In this document: positions 22,565 to 35,120 of the stretch, in pieces
Position numbering within the stretch: position 1 is the first letter of the stretch
Layout: each line of letters opens with the position of its first letter
Assembly (NCBI GenBank): GCA_964035545.1
Contig: OZ037770.1
Span: forward strand, 13,656,642 to 13,720,641
Direction of reading: 5' to 3'
Source: Bugula neritina
Lineage: Eukaryota; Bryozoa; Gymnolaemata; Cheilostomatida; Bugulidae
DNA length: 64,000 nt
The notes under the pieces: generated by a model
The model's database searches: none
The model's input: only the letters and a program-made list of their open reading frames with translations
Told to the model about the DNA's origin: nothing
Translations under genes and position numbers: made by a program

Positions 22565-25500
22565 TTATCTCAGAATATAAAACAGAACTTTCCCTGATGA
22601 CCTGGGTACAATCACTTTGTTCTCTTCAACACATAAATCAAAGACATCAGCTAAAACAAGTTTGGTACGATCAGGATCCTTAATCTTCTGTAGGAAGTCA
22701 CCTACAGGCAAATTAGAATTATCACATGGCAATAGTTATAAAAAGCGTACAACTCTGTGATGTTGAGTTGTATCGCATTAAAAATGAAATGTTACATAAT
22801 AGACCCCATTTTAAAAAATACTACATATAATCCACAAAGAAGCAAACTTCAGTATTATTTGTTAAAAAAAACTAACTGGAAATGAAGAACAAATATGGGA
22901 TAAAACAAAAATTAATGCATATTTGAATTATCCCATGCTTAAATAAAATATACTCGTATGGAAACTATATGCTTTTAGAAGCTATGCACTCAGAAGTATA
23001 TGTTCAAATTTAAACCAACCTGTTTCAAGATCCAGTATCCAGAAAACAGTTCGACTACTGCGTTTGGTTACAAGAACATATCTGTTGACATAGGAAGCCA
23101 CACCCTTAGGGTTGGTGACCGCGGTGGACACCCACGCCACCTCCTCACTGCTGAGCACATATTTGAATACACGAGATGATTGGCTATCAGATATAATGAG
23201 AGAGTCATCACCGGCAGCGCACATAGATATGAACTTTCTACCCAATAATGAACAAGGTTTATACGTCAGTACCTTCCCTTCCAAAGAGTAAACAACGAGT
23301 CGACTGTTCACTACATCTGGAATCACAACCTGGTCATTCATTACGACAAATTTAATACTATGGTTTGGGTGGTCAGCATAGTCCCAGCTGGCAATGAGGT
23401 TACCCGACAAATCATGTATAAACATCTTAAAAGGTGGACCACGAATCATCGAGTATATATTGTCTTTATAAACTTGCACGCCGATAGGCATGTTATTGTA
23501 TCTAATAAAACATTTTGAAAGACGGTTGGTGTCATCTATTCGTTCCACCGCATGACATAACCTCTCGGGACGAGAACAGGCGAAGTTGAAGTATGAATTG
23601 CAACTACCTCCCCACTTGGTGTGGCACATTCTGGTAACATAAGTCACGCCCCGATGGCTATCAACACCATCTATACTGTGATATGCTTTTGTAACCTTCA
23701 CCTTAGCCATAGATCTAGGAATCGGATATCGTCTCAAACCTGACAAAGTTAAGCTAGAGTATTCACTGATAACTATTCTAGCTTCAATCTCTCTTTTCTT
23801 CACATCTACAAACAAATAAATATTCGGTAATCAAATGACACTTCAACACTGCTAAAGTTGATGCACCTAGAATTGTAATAACTAATCTAATTAAATAATT
23901 TATCAGCTGACTGATCGACACCAACTTTCAATTTGATGAAAAAACATTGAGTGGAGTTGTCAATATGTGCAACGCTAAACATTAGCAAACACTACATGAC
24001 AGGAAGTGAGTCATTGCAACTCAAACAGGAAACTCAGCAGAAGACACATGACCATATTGTCTAATATTTATCCAATCACTGAAACAAAAAAATTTTGGGC
24101 AACATTTACATAAATCAAAGTGACATTGTATATAATTCAAATTAACCATACAAAGTTCATAGTTAATTTATTTTATAGCAATTTTATTTTATATTTTAAC
24201 AGCTTTTTACTTCAAATAGCGTCTTGAAAAGAAAAGATAACTCGAAAATTAGCATCTATTTATCTCCTAACCTTTGATATCTAAAGTTTTCATGTCCTCT
24301 AGTTCCAGTTTAGAAACATCCTGAGACATCAATGCATTGATCTCACCAACAGTATCTTGATAGTCAGTGACAAAGGTAACCTAAAGCCAACAATGAACAA
24401 ATACCAGAAATCATGACAAGTGAAAGTTCCATGCAATACAAAAACATGCAAAATGTAAGTTTTCATTGAAAAACTCTGAAAAATTACGTATACAACATAG
24501 CAAAATATAACTAAAAATCCAAACAGCTACTTGGATTTAGATGTATACTATAAACATAAAAACCTGATTTGATTGCTGAATTTTAGCCTGTAATCTTAAC
24601 AGACTTTTGTTCAATTCCAAGAGATGCACTCTTATGACATCCTCCATGAAGCTTTCCATCTGACCAGCAGTGCCTCCTCTAGCAGTGAGCAAAGAGTTTT
24701 CTAAGTCATCGTACTTGGCCCTCAATCCATTTATCTGAAACCAAAAATAAGTTTTCCTTTGGAAACTTATAACAGGTCACACCTTACTCTTATGATTATG
24801 AATATATACCTGGTCATCCCTAGCTCTTATTATTATGAATATATACCTGGTCATCCCTAGCTTGGTGCAAAGTTTCTAATGATTCTCTAGTTTCCGAATC
24901 ATAATCCGATAAAAACTCAGAAGTAATTCTAAGCATCTTTGAAGTGTATTTTTCTTTATCCATGATATCTGTTTTCATTCCATTGAGTTCTTCAATTACT
25001 TTCTCTAAAGATATAAGCTCGTGTGATGACCCTAAAATGCCCAAATAATTGGAACATTAAATCAAAATGATAGGGGATCAAGCAAGCACCATTGGTGTTA
25101 TTTTTAGTGTTTATTTACTGTAAGAATTCCACCTACCTCCAATGCAGAAGCTTTCTTTAGCCAAACACTGCACACAGAAGATGGCAAGACATGTAGAACA
25201 GCCCATTGTAGGTATCTCATCAGAATGGAGGTCACATGACTTTGTCACAGTTTGATGGCCGCCATCAATTCCCTCACGCTGCTGCACGAGTGCAAACAAT
25301 TAAGATTTTTCTAAAATTGATACGTCAAACTCATCTGAAAAATGCTTTGTTTTAGGAGAAAATTTACCATTAGATGATCGGAGCTAAATCTCTCCGGACA
25401 TGAATGGTAGGATACTGTGTTTTCATTCTTTTCACTTTCTCCTATAACAGCCAAAGGAAGGTCATTCACTGCAATCTCACTAACCTGCCTAATAATAAAC

Positions 25501-25844
25501 ATTCCTCATTTCAGCAAACACTTTGTCAAAAAATAATGTGTCAAATATGTATGACAGATAGTTAGGCTAAACAAGTATAAACACAAAAGATATTAACCCA
25601 CTAGTTGTAGTATAATATACACGTGATGTTCGAATCCAGTGCAAGTCAATTACCTGCATGGAGGAATGGGGCACTGACAAAAGCCTGTTAGAACAACAAA
25701 CCCTTCTATACACTCTGAACAATGAATATGAGAGCACGGCAAGACTTTTGGCTTATGGTGTATTTCAAATTGTCTTGAGCAAAACCCACAGTAGTTTTCG
25801 ATTGAGTTCTCAGATGAAGCTTCAGCCATAGTTATGATTTCCAA
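22565..25844 (-). CDS. TRIM-like RING/B-box/coiled-coil/propeller protein B
   Basis: Inverted paralogue of gene A. Exons 25844-25654, 25488-25368, 25281-25137, 25031-24847, 24734-24564, 24380-24272, 23805-23020 and 22701-22565 give 614 residues with the same intron phases. Exons 5 and 6 have identical lengths (171 and 109 nt). RING ligands are C19, C22, C37, H39, C42, C45, C58 and C63, with the same wide last pair (CPIPPC). Exon 2 has lost the first B-box cysteines seen in A. Exon 3 keeps a zinc region (KSCDLHSDE, GCSTC, FCVQC). Exons 4-6 are coiled coil. Exons 7-8 form the beta-rich C-terminal domain with AWVSTAVTNPKGVASY, close to VWLSTAIRFPKYMASY in A. An alternative start is the ATG at 25829 (MAEASSENS), which has the better-looking leader. 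Probable ubiquitin ligase, target unknown. Confidence 0.85.
24795..24862 (-). repeat. 37-bp donor-junction duplication after TRIM-B exon 4
   Basis: On the minus strand AGCTAGGGATGACCAG|GTATATATTC (donor after 24847) is repeated once, 37 bp downstream (donor after 24810), with both donors intact. The position matches the 31-bp array in TRIM-A. Confidence 0.9.
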
Positions 25845-26164
25845 TCACATAACAGAGCATCACCTTTAAAATTTAAATTTTTAAATGAAAACTTTCAATA
25901 GTGTTTATATATTTTTCTTCAAATAGATTCATATATAATCGAAATGATTCAATAATGTTTAGTTTTAATAAAACCAGTATAACTTATAAGTTATAGAACA
26001 TTTTTACACTTTGACTTACAGTTAAAGCTAAAAATAAGAACCAGTGAATAGCCAATAGCTTCAAATTAAAAAACAATTGCAACTTGTTTTTTTTGTAAAA
26101 GTAGAAAGATTAGAAATTATTGAATGATTAGAAATCACTGAACAGCTACAAGTTTCTGCTTAAA

Positions 26165-27000
26165 ATGAGTCATACTGATACTCAGTCATAGTGATAGTTA
26201 CAGTAGCACACCAACAGTTGCAGCTTTATTATTATCATTACATAGAATTGTATTTAATGCCAATAGTAATATAAATATTAAATATAGAAAATATAATAAT
26301 TAATACTATAGTTATTAAATTTAATAAAATTTATCAATAATTGTATTTAATTTTATTAGTTTTAAAAGTAAAACCATTACTTGTCATAGTGATACTGATA
26401 GTGCTGTGCTCAGCCTCATACTTAAACTGAGATTTCTCAGATTTTCAAATTCAGAGTCTAAATGGGCAAACCAACACTGGGATGCAATGTGACGGAGACT
26501 GAGAGTGACTGTGAGTCACTGTCAGAGTGAGGGTGAGTCATCAGTGAGCTCAGCCATCAGCACTTGCACCAGGGTGAGGCACTGCATCATAGTAATAGTA
26601 ATCCTAATACTCAGTATCACTAATACTAATAGTAATAGTAATACTAATACTAATAGTAATACTAATGGCCTACTAATACTAATACAGTAAAAGTAATAGT
26701 AATAGTAATAGTAATACTTATAGTTATACTAATACTAATACTTAGTAATACTAATAGAACATATAAATAATAATATAAATATATTTAATTTTATAATTAT
26801 TGATATATATTTCAGTGACTACTGACTATCAGTATCACTATAACTATAAGTATATCTATAGCCATAGGCGTAGCAGTCAAAGCTATTAGTCCTAAAAATG
26901 TTGAGTATAAGTTTACCTTGATAGTATTGAATAGCTAAAGTGAATAGTAATACTAATACTAATAGTAATAACTGATGACCACTGAAATATGAAAATTTTA
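26165..27000. repeat. Cryptically simple AGT/ACT-rich DNA
   Basis: Degenerate runs of AATACTAATAGTAAT type, densest at 26580-26760 and 26940-26970, with flanking AGTGATAC/TCAGTATCAC words. Similar DNA lies at 14.8-16.3 kb, on the far side of the TRIM pair. Confidence 0.8.
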
Positions 27001-29433
27001 TATCAATATAATATGGCTATTTAAATTTTAGTAGTGATGACTTTTGCATCTATTATTAAAATAAAAAAGTTCTTGCTCGCTTTTTTATGGTAGAATTCCT
27101 AACAAGACTGCCTTGAAACCTCGAAATAATTTTATTTGCTTTGATGTGATTGGTGCAAATTTTAAAGCTTGTCTCAATGAAAAATTGTTTAATATCCTGA
27201 GCTACAACAACGACATTAAAAACAACCTAATTCCAATTTTTAATAGGAAGACAATTCTGAATTAATGCGTGTCCCGTATTCATATACTGGTATGGTTGAA
27301 GCAAACCAAATCAATGCAGGTGCCGAATGTATTTATTTCTATCATAATAATAAAAACAATAAAACCTGGTATCCACATTGACATTACCAAAATGTTTATA
27401 CCCATGCACACGCGTGCACACCGCATCTATCACAATAAATAAATAAGAGAAATACTGGCAGTATAATTTCTTACCTGGAATTTGTAATCAATAATATACC
27501 ATAGCATATGAATAATATTATCATCTAAAAGCAGGATACATACACATTTTATAAACTAATAATTTCTTATACAGAGTATATAGCAATCCAATACTAACAG
27601 TTACAGTAATATTTGTCCCATAGTGAGTTGGCAGAATGTTATGTACAACAAAATATATGTTAATTAAAATTTGCTATAATTTATACATTGTTATCTATAA
27701 AACAGAATGCTTTACACAGGAATGCTTAGTAGTTTTTTCTGGTAAAGTAACAGGAATGCTCTAATTTCTATTTTTAATTGTTACAACAATGCTTAATTAT
27801 CAACAACATAACAATATAATCACATTATAGGGTTTGTATTACTTCATAATTTTTAAACCTTAATCTCAAACTTTTTTAAATAGGTATATATAAAAAATAA
27901 TTATGCTTTGTATACAAAATTTGTTGATTGCATAAATATGAGCTTTTATGAATAGCTATTGTAATGCACCACTCTCTGTGATAGAATTCTATATTATGTT
28001 GCATTTGATATTGCTTTATCATCTGTTAACTTTATATATTATTATATTATTTTACTGGTATACTATATGGTATGATTGTAATTTTTATTTAGCAAGTAGC
28101 TCACAATTCATCATTATATATATCTTACTTGTTGAACATCTTGAATGTTGATTATTACAATAATGAAATCATAATAATTAATATATATAGTATAGTTCTA
28201 ACCTAAAGCATGCATGCTATTAGTTATAATAATCTTTTTTTAGTATATAAAGGGTAGTCATCAGCATGCATAATAAGTTACATTACTCATTAGATAATTA
28301 TGTGGCTATTATAATTAGCAAAGTGCAGGTAGCTAATTAGTAAGTATGCACACTAATGTGATATGTGTGCGTATATAAAATATTATGTGTGCGTATATAT
28401 GCAAATTTGTATTTTATGGGAATTTAGTTAAAGTTTTTTATTATATCAGCCCGTTTAAAAATAACAAAAAGTCACGTAGAACAATATTTAAATGATTTCC
28501 TTAATATATAATAATGCTAATAATTAGTAATTAATACAAACATGCAGCTATATAATTGTATAAGTGGAAGTTAGGAGTAATGAAGCATATGAATTACCTT
28601 TAACACTGTGTGTGGTTTAGGCTGTGTTACTATATATACCAGTATATATGCATATGTATGATTTCTATAATATATGTATAGCATTTGCATTCACTGGGCA
28701 GATAAAAGCCAACAATTTGTATTTATCAGAGTAGAATCAGCTTTTCACTTGTAGTTGCTTGTCGTTTGTTCTTCTTTAACAAAAATTTGGAAAATTTGAT
28801 CAGAGTTGAAAGTAAGACAAGAAATCTGGCGTTATGATTCCATGTAAGTGCAATATTACTCTGCAGTCTTTGTTTTATTAATTGAAAAAAAAGAATTCAA
28901 ATATATTATATTAGCAACTGAATATCATGCTAATAATTATATAATGATAATCAAGCTGAGTTTTCTGCATATTGTTGTTTCTCTGAACATTATGCAGATT
29001 ATTTTTAGATGCTTCTTGTGGGTTATATTGGCTAATATGTATTGTAGGAGTTGTAAGTTACATCAGCATATTATTTACTAATAATAAGAGCATAACCAGA
29101 CAAATTAATGTATAGGTTACTGCAAACTTAACTTGAAATTAATTGAAAAAAGTATTTACATATTATCAAGGCACAAATATTTCAACAATGTCGTAAGATA
29201 GTAGTTTATTAACCTAAATAAGTAGTTATATTCCAATATAATTGCCATAATAATGGTGAAAGTATGCAATGTATGAAACTAGCTTACATTATTCTTGTAA
29301 CTCGTTGCTTACAGTATCTAAGTTATTATTGTCAACACAACCTTGTAATAATTTAGCCACAAACCACAGCTGATGCTGTTGAATTTGTAGATCAACTGCC
29401 TGATAAGCCAAATCTCTCTTTGAATGGTTCCAT

Positions 29434-29572
29434 AAACAGCTCCGAGTTGGTGGTGAATGAGCGCAATAGTTTAAGATTCTTGAATTTAGAGTTGGAGGTT
29501 TCAATAGATCCTCATTCTGAACTTGGGAACTACAAACTACTGCGCTCATTCACCACCAACTCGGAACTGCTT
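29434..29572. repeat. Foldback inverted repeat
   Basis: Arms 29441-29472 and 29534-29565 are 32 bp with one mismatch, separated by 61 bp. Weaker pairing extends outward on both sides (AACAGC against GCAGTT, then GAATGGTTC against GAATGTTC). Both strands can read the same short peptide SSELVVNER across their arms. It could be a MITE-like foldback or a small inverted duplication of former coding DNA. No target-site duplication is clear. Confidence 0.8.
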
Positions 29573-31363
29573 ATAGAACATTCCATCTCTCTGGTTGGCA
29601 TTGTTACGCTCAATGAACTCAATACTAATATTATCTTTTCCAGTTCAGTGATTACGCTTATTGAAATCTCTGAACATTCGTTTTTAAGGACCTTCTGTAA
29701 TACACCCGTAAATACTAACAATATAGTTTATAATTGCGACCAGCGCTTGCGGTGAAGGTTAAAGTTGTAAAGCTGGGTGGATTGTAACTATTTTGAAATT
29801 AATTTAATTTTGGAGATTTTGACTAGTTTTTGGTTTGACCAAGACCACAAACAATCTGGTTACTGCAGTATTGAGTACAGTGCAGCAAAGCTGTAATGAT
29901 GTAAATATAACTTATAAAGCTGAACTTGCAAATTAAATTCAAAATGCATAAATTTACTCTTACTCTTAGTCTTTGTGATAATGATATTGATAACATTAAG
30001 CTCAACAATAACTGTAACATTATGATTATCATTATGATTATATTGAATTGAACATTTGTTAATTGTGCATGTTTGGTGTTTATTCGAAAGCAGAAGTTAA
30101 ACTGAAACTCAAAGTAAAAATTGATTATCATAAAGATTGATAATAATAATCATAATCATTCTCACGACATTTAATTTTGTTATTCACTTTCAGTGTTTAT
30201 TCAGATTTTAAAAGTAAATCTATTACTTATTAGTTATTATTTATCACTTATTTTTATTATACTCATCGTGATCAAGATGAATATCAATATTTGCAATTCT
30301 CCTTAATTCTTTAAAATAATTTTGATTGGTTGTGTAAATAACGAATGCATTGGCACTACGTGAAAATCTCCAATGTGTGATTTATAAAATTATAATAATT
30401 ATAATGTGCCTGTAGAACAGTTTATTATATGGGACTGAAATTAATTGGTGGGAACCGAAATATAAATCTGCTTCCTTGAGGGCTGCGACAGTATTCAAAC
30501 ACTACCGGTAATTTTAAAACACAAGCATTTTTGGTTTTTCCAATGAGTCAATTTGAAACTGATAGCAAACTGAGAATTTGCTGAAATGCAAACACAGATT
30601 ATTATTATTATTGGAATTAGCATATATAAGTTATCGTATTAGACATTGTACCATAAAAATAAGTGTTTAGTTTAGCTGCAGGAGAAAGTTTAATCTGCTG
30701 CATTTAAACTTACTTGGAGTAAAAAATTTAATTTATGTAAAGTTGCATCTAGAGTCAATATGAGATTGAGTAAGTATAAACTATTTGAAAATAAACATTG
30801 GACTTATATCTAGTAATTAGCTTTTATAAGTTTGAGTAATATAGCAGTTATAAATGAGTTAGTATAATTTAAAGTATTTGCGTAAAATAACTTCATCACA
30901 AAAAATATATTTTGTAAGCTGCATGATAAATTAAATTGTATTGGCAGTAAAATCAAATTTTAAACTGGTTTTTGATAAAAACTGAAACAAAAAAATATAG
31001 TCATATATATATCAAATTTTTGAATTTGGAATAATTTCCTATATAAAAAAATAATTTTTTTCACGTTTTTTGTTTTGTTATTTTTGGTCAATTGCTGTTA
31101 AAAGCAAATATTGAAAATAGTTGTAACTAAATTGCTACAAAGTGAAAGTGATGGCGACGTTTTCGCTTATAATAAATATATGTTGTTCTTTGCTCTGATC
31201 ATGGGCTATAGAATATCTTGTTGCGATGTTAGAGTTGACCAACTGTATTAGTTTAACTAGTGTTGAAGTGGGAACATTGCTGTGGCACCCAAAGGATTTA
31301 AACTCAGTTTCAGGGCTATCTTGCGTTAGCTTGAGAGTTTAACTTTGAGAATTATTACTCGTA

Positions 31364-34300
31364 TTGATGAGAATGAATGCTCTTGTAGACTTAGAGCAGA
31401 AGCGTGACATGGCCAGTAGCTACACTATGGTGTACGTTCCAGTTGGCAATAGACATAAAGGTTTCACTAAACCTACTATTAATGTTGGATACTGCACACC
31501 AAAGAGGTGTCTAGTGGCCATAGCCGTTTCCATGGTGATCGGAACTGTTATTATTCAACTCCTTCTATCATTTAGGTAATGATAAGATGACTGCCAATAT
31601 ATATGACTTGTACTATATGTATAATATCAATATTTATTTGATATAATGGCAAGCATACAAAAAATTGACGAGAACATAACAGTTTGTATGTTTTACCACT
31701 ACAGATGTTAGGTTGTCTACATAGTCTATATTTAGTTCTACTGGGAAACATACCTTGTAGACTACATCATATTATCATGACAAACATGTGATCAAGTTTC
31801 TACCAGCACTTGTGAATAATTTATTCTACTTCTCATCACTTGTTGATCTTTGATAAGAGAGAAAATAAGGGAAGCCATTATGTAATCTCTATACAGTATT
31901 TTAAAGTATAGAATCATTACCACTTAGTTGTGGACTGTGGGCAATATAGAAGTTAGATTTCTGGTTATTATGTGTTTTCCATTATTATTAGTTCTTGTTT
32001 TGTTGATTTTCTGGTGCTGAAAATATGACATTCTATCGTATACGTGACAGGGATTAGTTGTTTTATTGTTTTCCTGGAATTGCTGATAACTCTATGCATT
32101 TATTTGATTATAGATAAAAATATATTTCATTAGGCATTACTTGAGAGATATACACTTGCGGACTGATAAAGATGGAGAGTTGGTAATTATATCGAAGAAA
32201 ATTGCAATCAAGCATAATGCGGTATGTTTAGATGGAAGCTCTTTACCTGGATACTACATGAAAGAAGGTATAATTGGTTTATGTTTCTGTATACAAGCAT
32301 TTCTATTGGGTAGTCAATCAAATCAGTGATCATAAATTAAATCTTAACCGTCTCACTAAATGTAAATAATGTGCGTTATTAATGTTTTTATTAATGATGT
32401 TAAGAAAATTAAAAATCAAACAAGTTTGATTTTCTTTTATTTCTGTCGAACTGCTAAATGATTACTGTTATAGTTTTAGTTTTTAGCATGAACAGTTGCT
32501 TCACCTACAATCTACATGCATATATAGTCTGTCTACTCTGTTAATCACCTCTATTTTTGAATTTAACAACTCAAAACTATCTGCAGTGTCTCATCAACTC
32601 TTTGAAATCTGAAGAGGGGTTATTTTTGGTTTTATATAGCTGTATGTCTCCTTTCGTAGGCATTGATGAAGGAGAACAGAAATGGCTGATTATGATTCCA
32701 CACAGTGATTGGTGTAACTCTATGGAAGACTGTAAATTCAGGTGACTATTTGTGTTTATATCTTGCTTGGCTTCTGTCTCTCTCCCTCTGTTTTCCATTG
32801 ACTGTCAAGAAGCATCTTGTTGTAGTGACAGAATATAACTATTATTCACTAGCAGAAGTATTCTATGGAGATTTTAGGTTAGCTGTGATTCTATGTTGCA
32901 GTATAATCTCGCCTTTGAAAGGGACGATGAAGAAAGCCCCCGTAACACTGCAGTTTACTGGCATTCTCTCTTCTGATCCTACTGAGAACGCATACTTTGC
33001 AGACTGGAATATGATTAGACTTGTACCCTGTTCAGGCAGCTCATACCTGGGTGCGTCGTCTGCCATGCTTTCTTTACTCTGCACGAATATTGATGACATC
33101 ATACAGATATTGATGACATCATACGGATATTGATGACATCATACAGATATGACATCATACATATTATATTAATGATGTGCAAATATTGATGACATCATAC
33201 AGATATTAAGGACATCATACAAATATTGTGAAAAATCTTTGCCCCCCACTGGGATTCGAACCCAAGACCTCTGGCTTGCAAGCAAATGTGCTTACCATTA
33301 CACCACGGGAATGCTTGGTAAACTCATCACTACAGATATTGATAACATCGTGCAAGTATTGATGACATCCTACAAATATTAAATGCACAATTATTGATTG
33401 AATCATACTGCAACATATGCTTATGACATCATGTGCAACAATACTAATGGCGTCATGTAAATCTTAATGTCATATTATAGCTGGTAGTTTGCATGTATCT
33501 AGTGATTGTATTTGTGTTCAAGGCCTAAAGTACTTTAATAGGTAATGGCAGCATTCCTCAAAGTGATGACTACAAAGAGTTAAGGCTGAATGGAGCAGCG
33601 GTACTGGCAGCAACTCTGGAGCACATTATATCTACCACAGACATCTCTAAATCTCAGCAAGTCATTCTTTATGGAGAGGGAAGTAAGTGTTGCACTTTAA
33701 ATATTTCACAAAGAGTTTCTGGTATTCACGACATTGAAAATATTTTTGAGTTTTAAAATATAAATAAATAATAAACAAACAACCAGGAAACTAAATGAGT
33801 AGATTGTATCTTCAAGTTTAAAATTCCAATCAGCGTTCATACAGTCTACTACATTCCACGAAATTTTAACATAACTTATGTTATCAACAAAATTGACGCT
33901 ATAATGATCTAGTATATACATCTGGTACCTCTATAGAGCAGATAACTCTCAATGTATTCTAAATAATCACCTACAATATGTAGTATTGGAATATGTTCCA
34001 GTATATTCATGTGAATGTAAGAAAGGGGGCAGGCGTGGTCTAGAGGTTAGAGCGTTTGCCTAGTAAAGACGAAGTTATGGGTTCAAATTCCAGTAAAGGC
34101 TATTGGTGATGTTAGGAAGGGAGTTCAGTCATAATTGCTCATGTGCCTCATATGAATAAGTCCTTGGCCCAATTTAAAACACCCCTTTCTATCGGGGTTT
34201 CTCACAGGAATAGCGACTATAAACTTGCATGAGTTTCATTCATGTTGAGTGTTTAAATTTTATGAGTAGTAACTTGAGATGTCTTTCTCTGTGTTACTCT

Positions 34301-35120
34301 AGGTGGTGCGATCAGTGCCTTGGCCTACACCAACTATATTAAAAGCCGACTCTTTGTACCCAACTTTACCACTCTGCTCAGTTCTGGGCTTCTGTTTGAC
34401 ACCAGCAAATCTCATTTCAATATCGACAAGTTTTTTCAACTTCACAATATAAAAGGTAATTTGTGTCTACATTGTGCATTGTGTATTTTGTGAATTTAAC
34501 AATGCAATGCGTTATGCTTAACAATAGTTAATTATCTTTTAACAGGAAATACCGTGTTACGTAATTGTGGTAGTCTGAGCTGTCTCAATGCTGAACAACT
34601 ATTACGTAGCCCTAGGACCTCACCGGTTGTTGTGTATACTGCGGGTGTCCCACTCTGGCCTCTAACTACTATGTATGGCTGTCAAAATGAAACAGACTGC
34701 ACAACTAAGGGTTATAGGGAGGTAAGCATGTTTGATAATTATTTAAAACTGGAGTTATCATCCCATCTGGTAGCTTATTTCCTTGAACTCACTCACTAGT
34801 CACTCTGTGAGGTTTAAGCATTGCCGGTTTAAGATGTATTTACTTTTATATTTTCGACACCCAACAACATTGTGTTGAATTTATGTATTTTTTAGAAATA
34901 TTTCAAAGCTACTGCTGGACTACATACACAGCATCTGCAAATCAGAAAACTTGTAACAATTCTTTCTCATTGTGATTGGTCATTGAAAACAACAGTGACC
35001 AAGGAGGACCCTCGTATTGTAAATAGAAGCATTTATGAAATATTAGTGGAGAGTTTATCAGGAAATGTGAAAACAGCAATATATATTGATAATGGTGGTT
35101 GTAAAGGAAAAGGCTCATAG
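31364..35120 (+). CDS. Membrane-anchored Notum-like (pectinacetylesterase family) protein, probable pseudoenzyme
   Basis: Exons 31364-31575, 32134-32267, 32660-32741, 32902-33050, 33542-33682, 34303-34455, 34546-34721 and 34896-35120 give 423 residues. Family marks: LDGSSLPGYY (Notum NDGSPAGYY), WLIMI then WCNSMEDC (Notum WLLFLEGGWYC), TGILSSDPTENAYFADWNMI (GILSS, ENPYWWNANM) and SHCDW near H374. Notum removes palmitoleate from Wnt using a Ser-Asp-His triad. Here the EGGW oxyanion segment reads PHSD (129-132), the GSSAGG nucleophile elbow reads GEGSGA (237-242) and the LFDEAQ aspartate region reads AGVPLW, so only the histidine looks kept. Instead of a signal peptide there is a hydrophobic segment at 49-70 after a charged 48-residue N-terminus, which fits a type II membrane protein. 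The function is unknown. Confidence 0.8.
33080..33480. repeat. Degenerate 20-bp repeats in Notum-like intron 4
   Basis: Irregular copies of ATATTGATGACATCATACAG, best at 33087-33160, decaying downstream (GATATTAAGGACATCATAC, CAAGTATTGATGACATCCTAC). A tRNA-like SINE fragment sits inside. Confidence 0.85.
33237..33315 (-). mobile_element. tRNA-like SINE head, second family
   Basis: On the minus strand a tRNA-shaped sequence with A-box-like GTGGTGTAATGGTAAGCAC and perfect B box GGTTCGAATCC. The anticodon arm does not pair well, so it is not a working tRNA gene. It differs from the SINE family at 11311. It interrupts the 20-bp repeats of the intron. Confidence 0.65.
34024..34235 (+). mobile_element. 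tRNA-derived SINE in Notum-like intron 5
   Basis: Same family as 11311: A box TGGTCTAGAGG at 34036-34046, B box decayed to GGTTCAAATTC, then TTGGTGATGTTAGGAAG and TTTCTCACAGGAATAGCGAC. It is in the same orientation as the gene. Confidence 0.87.

Larger units (their letters stand above)
25845..31363. other. Divergent intergenic region between TRIM-B and the Notum-like gene
   Basis: Mostly AT-rich non-coding DNA. Cryptically simple AGT/ACT words fill 26.2-27.0 kb and a foldback lies at 29.4-29.6 kb (separate entries). Around 28690-28850 there is a promoter-like stretch (AGATAAAAGCC, then GCGTTATGATTCCATGTAAGT with a donor-like end) that could be a first exon, but I cannot join it to anything. 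The rest shows no gene. Confidence 0.45.

Noticed and set aside
28690-28850. First exon and promoter of an unknown gene
   Set aside because: There is a TATA-like word and a donor-like end, but I cannot find a matching downstream exon.
33237-33315. Functional tRNA gene on the minus strand
   Set aside because: The B box is perfect, but no anticodon choice gives a paired anticodon stem. It is better read as a SINE head.
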